Shown one piece after another: positions 14,957 to 25,748 of a stretch of DNA of 64,000 bases. Under the pieces are notes generated by a model. The model was not told the DNA's origin, ran no database searches, and was given only the letters and a program-made list of their open reading frames with translations. The first letter of the stretch is position 1. Each line of letters opens with the position of its first letter. Where the stretch lies: positions 64,335,176 through 64,399,175 of the forward strand of contig CM049316.1 of NCBI GenBank assembly GCA_026874595.1, read 5' to 3'. The position numbers and the translations under genes were made by a program. Origin of the DNA: Sipunculus nudus. Taxonomy: Eukaryota; Annelida; Sipuncula; Golfingiida; Sipunculidae.

Positions 14957-17343
14957 CCAGTATGTATTTTTATAATAAATAAATAAATGTTTACACAGAC
15001 ATATATGCCTTAATATTCTTTGTTCGCTTCATGCTGAGACTTAGGCCACCTGAGACTTAGGACCACCTGTGACTTAAGACCGCTTTTGTTGTGGCACATC
15101 AGGTGGTCTTAACTCTCAGGTTTTACTGTATTTGATCTCTATTAACTGCATATGTCTGATATTCAGCATTGCACAAAATATTCAATATTTACTCATTTAA
15201 TATCCTCACCTTGTACATAGACAGCATATTCACACATGCCATTGCTCTCTGCCATTTGTTCCTTGATTAGCACTTTACATCGCTCGTAGTCCTTCTGTAC
15301 ATAGTGGAGGTGAATCAACCAGTTACGTCGCTCAAATATCGGGAGCTCTGGAGCTGAAACAATCATATAAAAATTAAAATTTGTGAGTCTAAATGTTTAT
15401 ATCTGGCTTCAAAATATCTGATAATATATTTCATCTGGAAATCGTCTTGGACAAGAGATACCATAGAGTATCTGCAGACCTTGGCTATAACCCATCTTAG
15501 TTATATAGGTCGCCTTCTTCTAACATACAACCTTGGAAATTAAGTACAGTTAAAAAAAAATATGTGCAAATCTGTCACCTATGGCTATTATTTTGCCCAA
15601 AGGTCAGTTATAGAAAATCATCAATAATGTAGGTCTAGCCAAAACAGGAACAGATGTTTAAAAAAAATAAAGAATACGTCATGCAATGTATAGCCTCGGG
15701 AATAAGGTCAGAGTAAAATTTATATAACTGGTGCAAATCCATGACCTGGGACCATTATGTCCCCAAAATCTTAGCTTTTCAAAAATCAGTCATATTAGAG
15801 AAATAGCACAAATAGAAAAAGGCGGAAGCCTCCCTTCCTTACGGGGGGGGGGGGGGGGGGGGGGGCGCACTGATTGTCAGAGCACATGACAGTTGCAGTA
15901 ATTCTTGCCAGAGCTATCAATGATTGTCCTCTTTCACTGATCAATAATATTAGTAGTACCTTCTGCCTGAACAAGTTTCTACTACTGAAAACATGCAAGT
16001 CATGCCACATAGGAAATATCATTACCCTTCTTTGCCTTTGGTTTTGGAGCAGGAATAGCTGGGATCTGAGGCATCTCATTCTCCTGGATAGGGGCTGGAA
16101 TCACAGGAAGAGGCACCTTCTGTAACATATACAAAGTAACAAATAACAAATAAGTGATATAAAAAGATACAAATTATAAAGACAAATTAAAGTAAAACAG
16201 TAATATATAAAAAACATCTCCTACTTGATGATGAGAAAGTTTGTATCCATCACATTTTTCATTAAAGTTAGACAATGAAGATGAATTTAAGAAAATAATT
16301 AAATAACAGATATAAATAACATGATGCATAACAAGTGCAGTCAATTACACAAATATTGAAGACTTAGACAGTAAGTTTTCATAGCTTTTAACATAGAACA
16401 CATGGCCCTGATGCCAAATGGTTACTTCTTTTACTATTTTGCATATTTGACATTCAATATTTTATAAATTCAATATATTTGAATATCTTGTTTATTGTTA
16501 CTAAGTGTTACATCATATCATGCAGAAGTTGTCATACTTAGTAAAGTTATAAATAAAACTGTCTTTAAAATTTCATTGAAATGCACTGACTAATTATTAA
16601 CTGTGCGCGAAGCAAGGGTTATTGTTTTCACTCAATACTGAGTACGAGTGTGTATGTATGTGCAGACCAGACGATTTATGGAGAGGGTATAATGGATGTT
16701 ATTGAAATTAATCATATAGGCTTGTGTTCTGATTGTATTGACTAAGTTCAAATTTGACGTCAACTTCCGCAACTAGTAAATGTATACACGACAAATGACG
16801 GTGTCGCAGCTGGAATAAACGTTCTGGAATGCGCGGTTAGTGTAGAGAACTTTTATTTTTGGAAGTTTAATCTTGTAAATAAAGATGTTTTCAACAAAAA
16901 GGCGCGTGCTCATGCTTGTGAAGCGGATAATTCTCCTGAATTCGGACTTGTGAAAAAAAGTTGTCTTGCCCGCGTAGCGGTGGAGTTCATTACCTTGTTC
17001 TTTTATAACGGGTATATCGCCCATACTCAATGTGTTTACGGTTTCTAGGCCATTTTAGTGCTGGAAACAAGTGCCTGTGTTTGTCAACCCTTTCTAAAAA
17101 TAGTATAATTGTTACAAAAGAGAAAATAGAGAGCCTGAATGACCAAAAGGGATATGTGAAAATACAACTTATATCAAACATCATGCACAGTGTAGGCAGT
17201 GTTACAGATGGCAAACGTCATGTGGGGGGGGGGGGGGGTGGGATGAAGAATGACAGTAGGCAGGCGAGTTCGAGGACTGGATGTATTCCTGCTGGATGGT
17301 CCAGTAGCATGTCATTATTACATACCTCTTGAACTTCAGTCAT
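856..17343 (-). CDS. BBS4: BBS4-like TPR protein of the BBSome, seven 5' exons (partial)
   Basis: Seven minus-strand exons join in phase: 17326-17343, 16026-16119, 15210-15353, 6505-6616, 2914-2986, 2353-2406 and 856-983. They give 207 codons plus two bases. All have AG acceptors and GT donors. The product starts MTEVQE, has a Pro/Lys-rich N-terminus, then [50 protein letters not shown] and [15 protein letters not shown]. These match human BBS4 in order and spacing as I recall it. BBS4 is a tetratricopeptide subunit of the BBSome, which carries membrane cargo at cilia and centriolar satellites. The family is about 520 residues, so over half lies left of position 1. The start is the first ATG, with a short exon 1 like other BBS4 genes. 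Nothing is broken in the visible part. Intron 3 (6617-15209) is swollen by mobile elements. The family call is sure; I have not seen the 3' half. Confidence 0.93.
1465..2324 (+). repeat. GGCCCATGGGCC-ended dispersed repeat, copy 1
   Basis: It starts with a palindrome (ggcccatgggcc) followed by a GCTCAGCTGA-like box. It ends with the hairpin agctcagatgact...agtcagctgagct plus an A-run. The body carries half-degenerate units resembling the copies at 33.7-35.6 kb and 55.7-58.0 kb (for example gatttgtgccctgttaa and gataatgggtaacagagacc types). No coding capacity seen. It sits inside BBS4 intron 6. Confidence 0.7.
2353..2406 (-). CDS. BBS4: BBS4 exon 6, TPR
   Basis: An 18-codon exon in phase 0, acceptor attgcag, donor gtaatc. 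It encodes [18 protein letters not shown]. The insertion 1465-2324 lies just downstream in intron 6. Confidence 0.93.
2914..2986 (-). CDS. BBS4: BBS4 exon 5, TPR
   Basis: Acceptor tgtag, donor gtgaag, phase 2 to 0. It encodes [19 protein letters not shown] and ends SERDW. Confidence 0.95.
2987..6504. other. BBS4 intron 4
   Basis: AT-rich intron. A short inverted repeat, AAGGTCACTTGTT with AACAAGTGACCTT, lies at about 3898-3952. No exon of another gene or recognisable mobile element was seen. Confidence 0.5.
6505..6616 (-). CDS. BBS4: BBS4 exon 4, TPR
   Basis: Acceptor attaaag, donor gtaagt, phase 1 to 2. It encodes [20 protein letters not shown] and DNLKQVARS, a TPR helix pair. Confidence 0.95.
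6811..6944. repeat. (TTACTA)n microsatellite
   Basis: Four interrupted blocks of ttacta units in BBS4 intron 3. Confidence 0.9.
7456..9850 (-). repeat. Old dispersed repeat, reverse orientation, interrupted by a solo LTR
   Basis: It opens with ttttagctcagctgac...gtcatctgagct, the reverse complement of the end of copies 1465-2324 and 55692-58024, then (cgtccgtc) runs. Two ~300-bp blocks at about 7631 and 8298, 667 bp apart, are homologous (both carry gatgtcccca.aatctcctacca and gcctaatatcaaaaccact). The repeat resumes at 9752 after the LTR. No coding potential seen. Confidence 0.6.
8611..9746. mobile_element. Solo LTR with 5-bp target duplication
   Basis: This 1136-bp block starts TGTCACC and ends GGTGACA, the TG...CA form of a long terminal repeat. 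The 5 bases before it (8606-8610) and after it (9747-9751) are both tagag, a perfect target-site duplication. Comparing the repeat it splits with the paralogous block near 7905-7940 shows that removing the insert restores continuity. The inside is richer in CpG than the surroundings and has a TATA-like catataagg near 9484. No internal retroviral or retrotransposon genes are present, so it is a solo LTR left by recombination between two LTRs. The family is not identified. Confidence 0.82.
9851..13428. repeat. 3.6-kb stretch with inverted GACCCATGGGTC ends
   Basis: The left end reads acaagtgacccatgggtca then gctcagctg. The right end (13394-13428) is its inverse, cagctgagcgccgtgac then ccatgggtcccttgt. 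The stretch may be one element with ~33-bp terminal inverted repeats, or two separate end fragments. Apart from the half-site array at 11.5-11.95 kb I see no feature inside. Confidence 0.45.
11504..11945 (+). repeat. ~140-bp tandem repeat carrying TGACCTTTGACCT motifs
   Basis: Units start near 11504, 11641, 11776 and 11921 (spacing 137, 135, 145). Each opens with gtga(c/a)cttgacctttg. Exact TGACCTTTGACCT (a direct repeat of nuclear-receptor half-sites spaced by one base, DR1) occurs at 11648 and 11783, with a one-mismatch form at 11929. Weaker tgaccttgacc boxes extend upstream to about 11190. Whether any factor binds is unknown. Confidence 0.7.
14285..14380. repeat. Nested foldback hairpin
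   Basis: Two ~35-bp arms, both built on agactggtacc...gctctatta, face each other around a ~25-bp loop inside the pogo-like element. One arm has a few mismatches. Each arm ends in accgcggt. The transcript would fold into a long hairpin. Confidence 0.8.
14911..14956. repeat. (TA)n microsatellite
   Basis: Perfect TA run inside the pogo-like element. Confidence 0.95.
15210..15353 (-). CDS. BBS4: BBS4 exon 3, first TPR region
   Basis: Acceptor tttcag, donor gtgagg, phase 1 to 1. It contains [29 protein letters not shown] and CEYAVYVQ, a close match to the N-terminal helical repeat of BBS4. Confidence 0.95.
16026..16119 (-). CDS. BBS4: BBS4 exon 2
   Basis: Acceptor ttacag, donor gtaatg, phase 0 to 1. 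It encodes a Pro/Ala/Lys-rich N-terminal linker ending in KPKAKK, like the low-complexity N-terminus of BBS4 before the first TPR. Confidence 0.88.
17326..17343 (-). CDS. BBS4: BBS4 coding exon 1 (start)
   Basis: Six codons, MTEVQE, then a GT donor (gtatgt). It ends in phase 0, which fits exon 2. Its short length makes it less certain than the later exons, but frame, donor and position agree. Confidence 0.75.
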
Positions 17344-17490
17344 GTTTAACTTTCGTCGACTCTATCAGTGATTTTCTCAGTCTGGATTCACTTAATGAAC
17401 ACAAGGTTGAGTAGTTTCTCTTGACAACTGGACGCCGGTGATAAAATTTACAGGTTCGCAGTGAATACCGCAAAGAAACGTCGAGATTAA

Positions 17491-18436
17491 GATACGGCTT
17501 AAAACACGGATGTCAAAACTCGGATTTTGGATGCTACATCGGATGCCAGGCCGGATGCAAAGGCCGATGCCAAATATATTATATATCTCTTGAATCAGAA
17601 AAATCATTACTTATCTGTGTGTTTTCTGTGTAATTTATGTATGAGTGTGTATACTTTATATTCTAAAAAAAAACATGAAATGTCTGTGTGATACTGAAGC
17701 CCTATATTAAATATATTTAGTCGTAGATTATTCAATATGTTATTGTTTATGCCTAATCCATATGAGGGAGTTTCCATCATTTTTTAATTCGTTTAATATA
17801 CCTGTTCTTTGTTAGACGGGCATAATACTTACGAAATTATTATTTCTTCCTTATCTTCAATGTACACTTAAAAAAAATTCTGCCATTATATGCTTCACGA
17901 GTTAAGTCAAACTTTAAATTTGATCATAATAAAATGGTTAACTTAGCTTTTATCTTTGTGATAGTGAATAAAACAAGCTTAGATTTAATACATTAAATGG
18001 CATGGTACGAAATAGGCCTTAATTGTTTACGCTTAAAAATCAATTATTCTTAAAGATGTCTCAAATATGAGTACATTTTAGAGTTTCAGGGGTAGGTGAA
18101 AACAATATAAATGTGTAATTATTTATGGCTTAAATGAGTTTTGTTGTAAGCCCAGGGTATATCACAGATAATGATTATAAAGAACATGTGGACGTCATAT
18201 TTTTTACTGCCATACTGTAAATATGTAACAGCGCGTACCTCGCATAATAATAATAATTTAACACACGTATAAACAAGGTATAAACAGTCAATAATATATA
18301 ACAATGAAAATGCTCACACATATTTTAATTTTCCTGTTTATTGGTGTATATAGTATGGCATCCAAGATGACGTCCGGCTCGGCATCAGACTTAGCATCTA
18401 ACATCCGACTTTAGACATCTGGGTTTTAGTCCTTAC
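17491..18436. mobile_element. Foldback/MITE-like element with long imperfect inverted arms
   Basis: The arm at 17491-17575 (cttaaaacacggatgtc, ggatgctacatcggatgcc) matches the inverse of 18356-18436 at roughly 70% by eye. The arms enclose ~780 bp of AT-rich DNA. No frame of interest. It begins about 150 bp upstream of the BBS4 start codon. No target duplication could be assigned. Confidence 0.55.
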
Positions 18437-18652
18437 CAGACAATAACTTTAGTTTTATTACTTCCGCCAGGGGTCGTTACCTCACATTTACCGCTAAAAG
18501 GCTGACCCACTGGTAAAAAAGTCCCGTGTACTATATAACTGATTTAATTGTGTTACAATATCAATATAAAGAATCTGACCTAGAAAAGAATCGTCGCTCT
18601 CAGCATTTATTGTAGGCCTATACATAAACCTCTCTGTCTCTCTCTGTCTCTC

Positions 18653-18720
<68 letters not shown>

Positions 18721-19320
18721 TCAATTTGTGGTAGGAATCGGTTTTAAAATCATAATCGATGACTGAATAGTAAAACCGACCGATGGTTGATTAATAATCG
18801 AGTATTTTATGTACGATAAATAAAACCGTAAATCTGCTGTGTAGAATTAGACCTAAAATATTGACCGAGTAAATTCAATCTAACATGTCCTGATCTAGGT
18901 AATAACCGGGTTGTTAATACAAATGCGTGCACAAGGATAAACTTTAATAAACTGAGGATAAACCAAATGTTGTTCGCTGTTTCTATAATAATAATAATAA
19001 TAATTATTATTATTATTGTATATATTTTGTTTCTTCAAAAGGGGAGATTTAATTTTTACCTTAAAATACCGATTTCCAAGCTAAGATTATGTAAATAAAG
19101 TCAAACCAACTAAATTTAACTGAAAATATTCAGCCATTCAGTTTAATCACACGATATTTTAATCTGGAATACTATCTTTTATTTAGGGCTGATATAGATA
19201 CATGTAAATATATACCGGTACATATATACATATACATACATAATAATAAAAAAAGCATAAATGCATAAACGTTTTATAAATAAATATATTCTTTATGGAG
19301 CGTGCATGATGTAACCTTGT
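18437..19320. other. Intergenic, microsatellites only
   Basis: It holds a (CT)n block with a following (TA)n run at about 18637-18717 and a short (AAT)n run near 18988-19016. Nothing else supported. Confidence 0.6.
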
Positions 19321-19426
19321 AGATTTGACCATTTAACTTGGTGCTGATAAAATTTACCTCTCTTTGTGGCAATGTTTCTTTCTATTGTAAAAACTTTGGA
19401 AGTTGGCTTTGTTTAATAGCATCTAC

Positions 19427-19462
<36 letters not shown>

Positions 19463-20572
19463 GCCAATAAAAAAAGCACTGAAAGGGCATTCCCAGGAGA
19501 TGTGAATAAGAGATTCATCCTCTTCTTTACAGAAGGTACACTTCTTTGAATTAGTAAAGTTTAATTTCAAAAGATTAGTATTTAAGGTGAGCATTCTATG
19601 CAGTATACAGTATTAATATTGGAATATACGAAGTTTCGAAGATATCACTGTTTTGTAAAGCTTTGAAGACCCTTGATATATAGATATTTATTGTATATTT
19701 TGTCCGCGACTTTCTAAATATTAAAAAATGGTCTGAAATTGAGATTTACTTAAATGGATGCATTTAAAACTTTATTTTTTTCCTGTATAGCTTGGCTCTA
19801 TTTCTGTGACATGGCTTTTATCAGACGTGCATAACTAAGAAAATCAATTTACCTTTATAGTTATTACAAATTTCTTTGAACTCATAAAATGAGTTTAAAC
19901 ATCTATGTGTTTTACTATATCTTAATTTTATATGATGCCATTATGGTAAAACTTAGAAAAAAAAGAGTTCTATTATGTATTTTTATATGGGGATTAAACT
20001 AGACACATTGTGATAAGGTTTCTTCATATGAACAAGGATTATAGTAATTGAAGCAACACCTGTGGTACAAGATTTCCTGCCAAAAGAGAGCTTTGCATGT
20101 CATAATGTCTTCAACATTTTCTGATGCAAATGAATGTATTTTCTTTAAGTATAAAAAATCCTAGGACTAGTTGTCCTCAAGCATTTTGGATACTTTTTTT
20201 CTCATGCGTTTGACCCATGTTAATATCAGTCCTGCTTTTTTGGATGAAAGATGAAACATCTTAACCCCCTTTCTAAAGTTACAATTAATGTTAGCCTTTT
20301 AATAATACCTGATCATTTATACCCCATATAAAATTGTCAATTTGTTTCATAAAAGTTTTACAAGGAGTTGGTAGAAATGATAAAAAAAGTATATTAATTG
20401 TGTGTACACATGTTTTCAATCAAGTTATTTTACCGAGGGGTATAAGATTTCTGGCAATCCATATAGACAAAATATTTATTTGATTATCAATAGAACTGAA
20501 ATTTGCTTTTACAGTATGTTCCCGAGAGGGGGAAATCTCAACTCATAGTAGTAGCATCACACCATACATCAT

Positions 20573-21548
20573 CCCTTAAACCTGAATTATGTTTTTAACG
20601 TATGATTGTCTTTTCTTATAGGAATTATGACTGTTTTGTCTGAAAGATCTGAAATATGCTTAAAATCCTCAAATAGCTGTAAGATTTTATGATACTCTAC
20701 GAATATTAATACTACGAATATGGTATCATCAGCGTACTGTAATCTTTTAATCTCTAAATCATCAATAGTTATACCTTTTTTACTTTCATCAAACCGTATC
20801 ACAACTGCTAATAATGCTATACTTAAACAAACAAGCAAGGTGATAGTGGGCATCCTTGCCGGACCCCTCTTGTATCCGGTAAAAAAGGCGAGATCGTTCC
20901 ATTATTTATGACACCGCTTGAAATCTTTTTATTTACTGTACATATTATAATAGAGATTATATTGAGAACAAAGTTCATTGAGTGTAATATGATATAATTA
21001 TATTCCATGATCGCGTTTCCGCGATGCGCGATTTTTTCCCCGCGCGGAAAAAAAAAATTTCCCTTAAACCTGAATTATGTTTTTAACGAATGATTGTCTT
21101 TTCTTATAGGAATTATAACTGTTTTGTCTGAAAGATCTGAAATATGCTTAAAATCCTCAAATAGCTGTAAGATTTTATGATAATCTACGAATATTAATAC
21201 TACGAATATGGTATCATCAGCGTTCTGTAATCTTTTACTCTCTAAATCATCAATAGTTATACCTTTTTTACTTTCATCAAACCGTATCACAACTGCTAAT
21301 AATGCTATACTTAAACAAACAAGCAAGGTGATAGTGGGCATCCTTGCCGGACCCCTCTTGTATCCGGTAAAAAAGGCGAGATCGTTCCATTATTTATGAC
21401 ACCGCTTGAAATCTTTTTATTTACTGTACATATTATAATAGAGATTATATTGAGAACAAAGTTCATTGAGTGTAATATGATATAATTATATTCCATGATC
21501 GCGTTTCCGCGATGCGCGAATTTTTCCCCGCGCGGAAAAAAAAAACTC
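20573..21548 (-). repeat. 488-bp tandem duplication inside the LINE
   Basis: Units 20573-21060 and 21061-21548 are nearly identical, with single-base differences such as tactctacg/taatctacg, so the event is recent. Each carries the RT palm region (GCPLSP to ADDT). The first unit ends inside the GC-rich palindrome, with the break in its A-run. Confidence 0.92.
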
Positions 21549-21570
21549 GCGCCGAAACGCGAGCATGGAA
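21491..21570. mobile_element. 80-bp GC-rich palindromic insert
   Basis: It starts ttccatgatcgcgtttc and ends gaaacgcgagcatggaa, inverted ends with one mismatch, around a CpG-rich core (ccccgcgcgg). It is compositionally foreign to the AT-rich LINE. The first tandem unit has a truncated copy at 21003-21056. It looks like a very small non-autonomous element. Confidence 0.65.
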
Positions 21571-22640
21571 AACGGTCCTATGTAATCGAACGCTTTTTCA
21601 AAATCTACTGCCATTAACAATGTATTAAGCTTATTTCATCAACATCTCTTATGAGACTACTGATCTTATATATGTTTTCACCTATCCGTCTTTCATAAAA
21701 CCAGTCTGATCATCATTGGTTAACTCTGGCAAAATACTTTTTATTATGTATACAAGCTAGGCTTTTTGTAATAATTTTGTAGTCAATATTTAATAAAGTT
21801 AATGGTCTCCATTTTTTTTCATTGGTAACAAAGTTATTAAATCCTGTCTTTGAGTTATTGAAAATTGACCAAATTAAATGGATATGTCATAGCATTAATA
21901 AAATACTGTTTGATGTCATTCCAGAAACATTTGTAAAATTTTACTGTGAGACCATCACTGCCTGGAGATTTACCATTTTGCATACTTTTATGCTTTTCAA
22001 TAATTCTTGTTCCTCAATGTCATCAGCCCATTCTGTGTTGACCTTTGGTATTTTGTCTGTATATTTTGACAAAACTTGATAATGTCACCTAAGCTAATAT
22101 TATTGGACATTTATAGATGATTAAAGAATTAACTTTTGCCATTAATATTTCTTTTGGGTCACTTATTATTTATCCATAAACATTTAATTTGTATGACTTT
22201 TGTAACCTTTTTATTTCTTTTTTTCCCTATTCTGCTATCTTGCTTTTATTTTTTACATATGAAGAGTAACTAATTTTTGTCCCTTTGATAACATTTTTAT
22301 CGTGTCGCTAACAAATGGGCTAAATGTTCCATCATGATCTGTGTTTTCAATGCATTGTTTAATTATTTTCACATAATTTTGGTCTTGCAATTATGAATTG
22401 TTAATTTTCCAAAAGCCTGATCCCTAATATGAGTTTGCTTTTTTTTATATATAATGTGATACCTTTATGGTCAATTTTAGAGTGTTTACATGATATCTTG
22501 CAATCAGCAGCTGTCAACTGAGGCTGTTATTGCATGTGACCGCCATAATTGAGTCTGATATGTTAAAAAATGTAGACTGATTTCTCATATATTTCCAATA
22601 ACTCTCTTTCTTAAAAAGGTGTAATGTATATAGGTATTTA

Positions 22641-24130
22641 TTTACCTTGTTGTATTTATGTCCTTTAATCCTCGATCAACTCTACACTATAACTGTTTCC
22701 CTTGAAATGTAACTGATAAACATTTTCATAGCAAAAAAACAGGTGGACATGAGGGGATGAAACTGACTTTAAGCATTCTATAATATATTTTGCTATGACA
22801 CAATGTAATCAAATATATATTTACACTGAAATATACTGAAAATAGAAATAAAGATAAATTGTACATCAGATTTGTTATGGTTGCATCACTTGTACTAATT
22901 GATAGGATAACAGGAGCCGTGTTGAATATATAATGTTAGTTATTCCGTAATATATACAGCATATTCCAGGGACGATATCTGGTAACGCGATTCTCACGCA
23001 TTTACGACGCCACCTGGCAGCGCCAGGTTCATATGATATTGTAATGACGTCATAACGATTATGACGTCACAGATTTTGTTTTGACTTGATCGTTAGAAAA
23101 AAGAAATGGGTTAGCATGAAGGGCAGTCGTGCATCTTTCATCTGAATCTTTTTGCGTGATCGTTTGGTTATAATCGATTACCTACCCCCCCCCCCCCGTG
23201 TAATTCTCAGCTGTGCACCAGGGCAAAAAGTTTGTTTAAACTGAATAATATTTTCTTTTGCACGGTGCGAGGCTATAAAAATATTTGTGCAGAATGTTGT
23301 TTTCGCAAAAGGCCACAGATACCTACGCCGGTCAGTTTTCACATTCCGGTCACCATATAAAAACTGCATTATCTGCAACGGTTAAACATTTTCGGTTATA
23401 TCATTTTTCTTAAATTCAAATATGAAAAGTCTTCAAACTATTTCATCTGGACATAGGCTTCTTTATCAAACAGCTGACATTGCGATGATATGTACTGGTT
23501 TATGTATTCTCTGCCATCCTATTTTCTAATGAATGCCAGCCTCCGCCACCCACTTATTCGGTCCACATTCTCGGGTTTATTCGTGCACAGAGTGACTCTG
23601 CATGTTATATTATAACACCAGATACAGACAAGGGCAATGGCATGGAATCTGTACTCCAATACTGCTTTTATATACCATAATATTATATTGTATCGTGATT
23701 GAAGTATTGTTACACATATCGAATCCTTGGATAAATGTTATCGTTACAGACCTCATTATTACCTTAGTATTAAATAAAATAAATACATTATAAATAATTT
23801 ATGCATTTTTGACAGCCTGTTCAAATTGGTCGTTAGCAATGGATTTTGTATAAGCCTATATATAACCGTTTGCGTATATTGGCAAAATTGAAGTTGCTTC
23901 ATACGCCGAAATTCTCACCTCCCCACCCCCCCCCCCCCCCCCGCGCACACAGGGGCACAAAACACGAATCCATACACGCACATTAATATATGCTGATCTT
24001 TGAATCAACCATTCAGTCAACAGACTGCAAAAATAGATCCATTAGATTGAACGAAGACTAAAGTAGCATTAACGTTTATTCAACAAATTTGTATTAATTA
24101 TGTGATACATTTTAGTGTTTTCCTTCGGCA
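22641..24130. other. Intergenic spacer
   Basis: AT-rich with short C-runs at 23185 and 23928. It contains one copy of a dispersed ~75-bp repeat (22692-22763). No gene seen. Confidence 0.5.
22692..22763 (-). repeat. Dispersed ~75-bp repeat, copy 1
   Basis: Reverse-complement match of 25953-26028. Shared words include gtttcccttgaaatgtaac and aggtggacatgaggggatga. Confidence 0.75.
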
Positions 24131-24181
24131 TTTATTGTGATTCGAAGGTTCAGTAAGCCTCATTCAAAGTAATTTTCCTCA

Positions 24182-24210
24182 TTATTTCGGTCCTCCGAGT
24201 CGTAGGAGAC
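24182..24210 (-). pseudogene. Putative last exon of the modular gene
   Basis: Acceptor ttttttag, phase 1, nine codons (LLRLGGPK, stop). AATAAA lies about 45 bp downstream. Too short to be certain. Confidence 0.3.
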
Positions 24211-24403
24211 CTAAAAAATAAACGAAAACATCGTCATCGATAATGAGCAATTTGAATAAAACGATAGAAGTTTTAAGCATTTTAAATAATATTTTAACGG
24301 AATATAATAAAAATGTTCTGTGTTTTAAAGTTCATTGTTATTGATTTTGATTAACTGCTGTTTTAATATTCTTAACTTAATTTCATATTTTATACAAAGA
24401 AAC

Positions 24404-24586
24404 CTTCAGGGATGTCGAAATTGACAACATCTGTGATCTTCTTTGGTAGACAAACACAGCTGTGTTGCTCGGTGCTGCCATCTGTCTCCTGAACGAACGT
24501 GATTTTTGACGTCATACTTTGGCGCTAGTATGGCAGAACAACCTGAGATCTTCCATCTTAACATGACCTAAAAGTGGGCTTAGGTT
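24404..24586 (-). pseudogene. Module exon type A, two stops
   Basis: 183 bp, phase 1 to 1, acceptor tttacag, donor gtttct. It encodes TFVQETDGSTEQHSC and VCLPKKITDVVNFDIPE. In-frame TAA and TAG occur in the first third. Confidence 0.55.
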
Positions 24587-24693
24587 CTGTAAAAAAATCA
24601 TATTTTAAAATTTTAAAATAAACAAAAAATAAAGTGTTTAAAAATAGATTATACGGTTATTATTACATAAAGGTGGAGATGAAATTTAAATAC

Positions 24694-24866
24694 CTTCAGG
24701 AATTTGGAGGTTGACAACAGCTGTGCCCTCCTTTGGCAGATAGACACAGCTGTGTTGCTCGGTACTGCCACCTGTCTCCTGTATATAGGTGAACTCTGAC
24801 ATCACGCTATGACCTACATGTGGCAGAACAATTTGAGATCTTCCGAGTGAACTTTGAGTAAGTGGT
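24694..24866 (-). pseudogene. Module exon type A, frameshifted
   Basis: 173 bp, acceptor tttttcag, donor gtattt. The downstream frame is fully open (SEFTYIQETGGSTEQHSC, VYLPKEGTAVVNLQIPE). Compared with its sisters the 5' part has lost about 10 bases, so the exon is no longer a multiple of three. Confidence 0.55.
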
Positions 24867-25209
24867 CTGAAAAAAATTAAAATATTAAAATTGAAAAAAA
24901 AAACAACATAAAAAATGAAATTTAAACAATAGATTATACAGTTATTATCAAATAATTTTGCTTTCAGTCTAACGTTAGCTTCAGAGACCAGAAATTTATT
25001 TATTCGCTCCTATTTTCTGCAGTATGTAGTTTCCCAATTGCACTGAGATTTTATGCACCTGGACAAACTGAATATGATGTGATTTTACTCCAAAAAAATA
25101 TCGAAAACAACTGCTTTCAATTAAAATGCATAGTGAATGCCCTTTATATTAATATATAGCATGCATGAATTTCTTTTTGACATAGATATGTTATAAAATG
25201 TAAACATAC

Positions 25210-25452
25210 CATATGTGATTTCAAGGTGCTCCATTGGTTGATCAAATTCAAACTTCACCAGCGCTTGGCCTGGAGAAGCCAGCGACACCTGGTGGTAATG
25301 AACAGTTTCCCAGCAGGCGCCGTCTGCTGACATGACAATCGCCTTGTAAGACAGTTTCTTGGCCGGACCTCTAGCCACGCCCATCCACTTGGGCAGGTTG
25401 GCTAGAGTTAGCACGCGGGAGACGTTTCACGAACCTAGGACTTCGTCGCCCC
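25210..25452 (-). pseudogene. Module exon type B
   Basis: 243 bp, phase 1 to 1, acceptor attgcag, donor gtatgt. It encodes LTLANLPKWMGVARGPAKK, CWETVHYHQVSLASPGQ and QPMEHLEITYG. One in-frame TGA lies seven codons after the acceptor. Confidence 0.55.
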
Positions 25453-25568
25453 CTGCAATGACCAGTTTTTCTTCGTCTTGTAGGAGATTAATTGCGCACC
25501 ATAAAATATATGAGAACTGCTAATCCCTCTTTTGCTTTCACACAAACGTGAAATTATCATTTAATTAC

Positions 25569-25748
25569 CATGAGGAATGTCGAGATTGACAACAGCTGTG
25601 CCCTCCTTTGGCAGATAGACACAGCTGTGTCGCTTGGTGTCCCTTGGTATCTCTTGGACCACGGTGAACTCTGACGTCACACTCCGCTATTACGGAAGAA
25701 CAAAATGAGCCTTTTCCACTGAACATGAAGTAAGATGGGGCTTGGGTT
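25569..25748 (-). pseudogene. Module exon type A, copy next to the leader
   Basis: 180 bp, phase 1 to 1, acceptor ttcacag, donor gtaatt. It encodes SEFTVVQEIPRDTKRHSC and VYLPKEGTAVVNLDIP. Two adjacent stops (taa tag) interrupt the frame after VLP. Confidence 0.55.

Larger units (their letters stand above)
13691..15128. mobile_element. pogo/Tigger-like non-autonomous DNA transposon
   Basis: It starts CAGTGAAACCTGA and ends with the inverse of CAGTAAAACCTGA. It is flanked by TA on both sides (13689-13690, 15129-15130), the target used by Tc1/mariner/pogo elements. Subterminal repeats are present: gcgaccg boxes on the left, cttaggaccacc and cttaagaccg boxes on the right. No transposase frame remains. 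It lies in BBS4 intron 3 and ends only ~80 bp from exon 3. Confidence 0.72.
19330..22640 (-). mobile_element. Degraded LINE (non-LTR retrotransposon, L1/Tx1-like ORF2)
   Basis: Read on the minus strand, the order is that of a LINE ORF2. A post-endonuclease stretch with GSGFWKIN lies near 22.4-22.6 kb. Then come QTGF...DRIGENIY-like and LMAVDFEKAFD at 21.6-21.75 kb, RGVRQGCPLSPCLFV (20.82 and 21.31 kb), YADDT/NADDT (20.7 and 21.2 kb), and a C-terminal zinc knuckle CTFCKEEDESLIHISWECP at 19.5 kb. These are reverse transcriptase motifs and the zf-RVT type C-terminus. Stops and frameshifts occur throughout, so it is dead. A (TA)n run interrupts the 3' part. The clade is a guess from the motif style. 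Confidence 0.85.
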
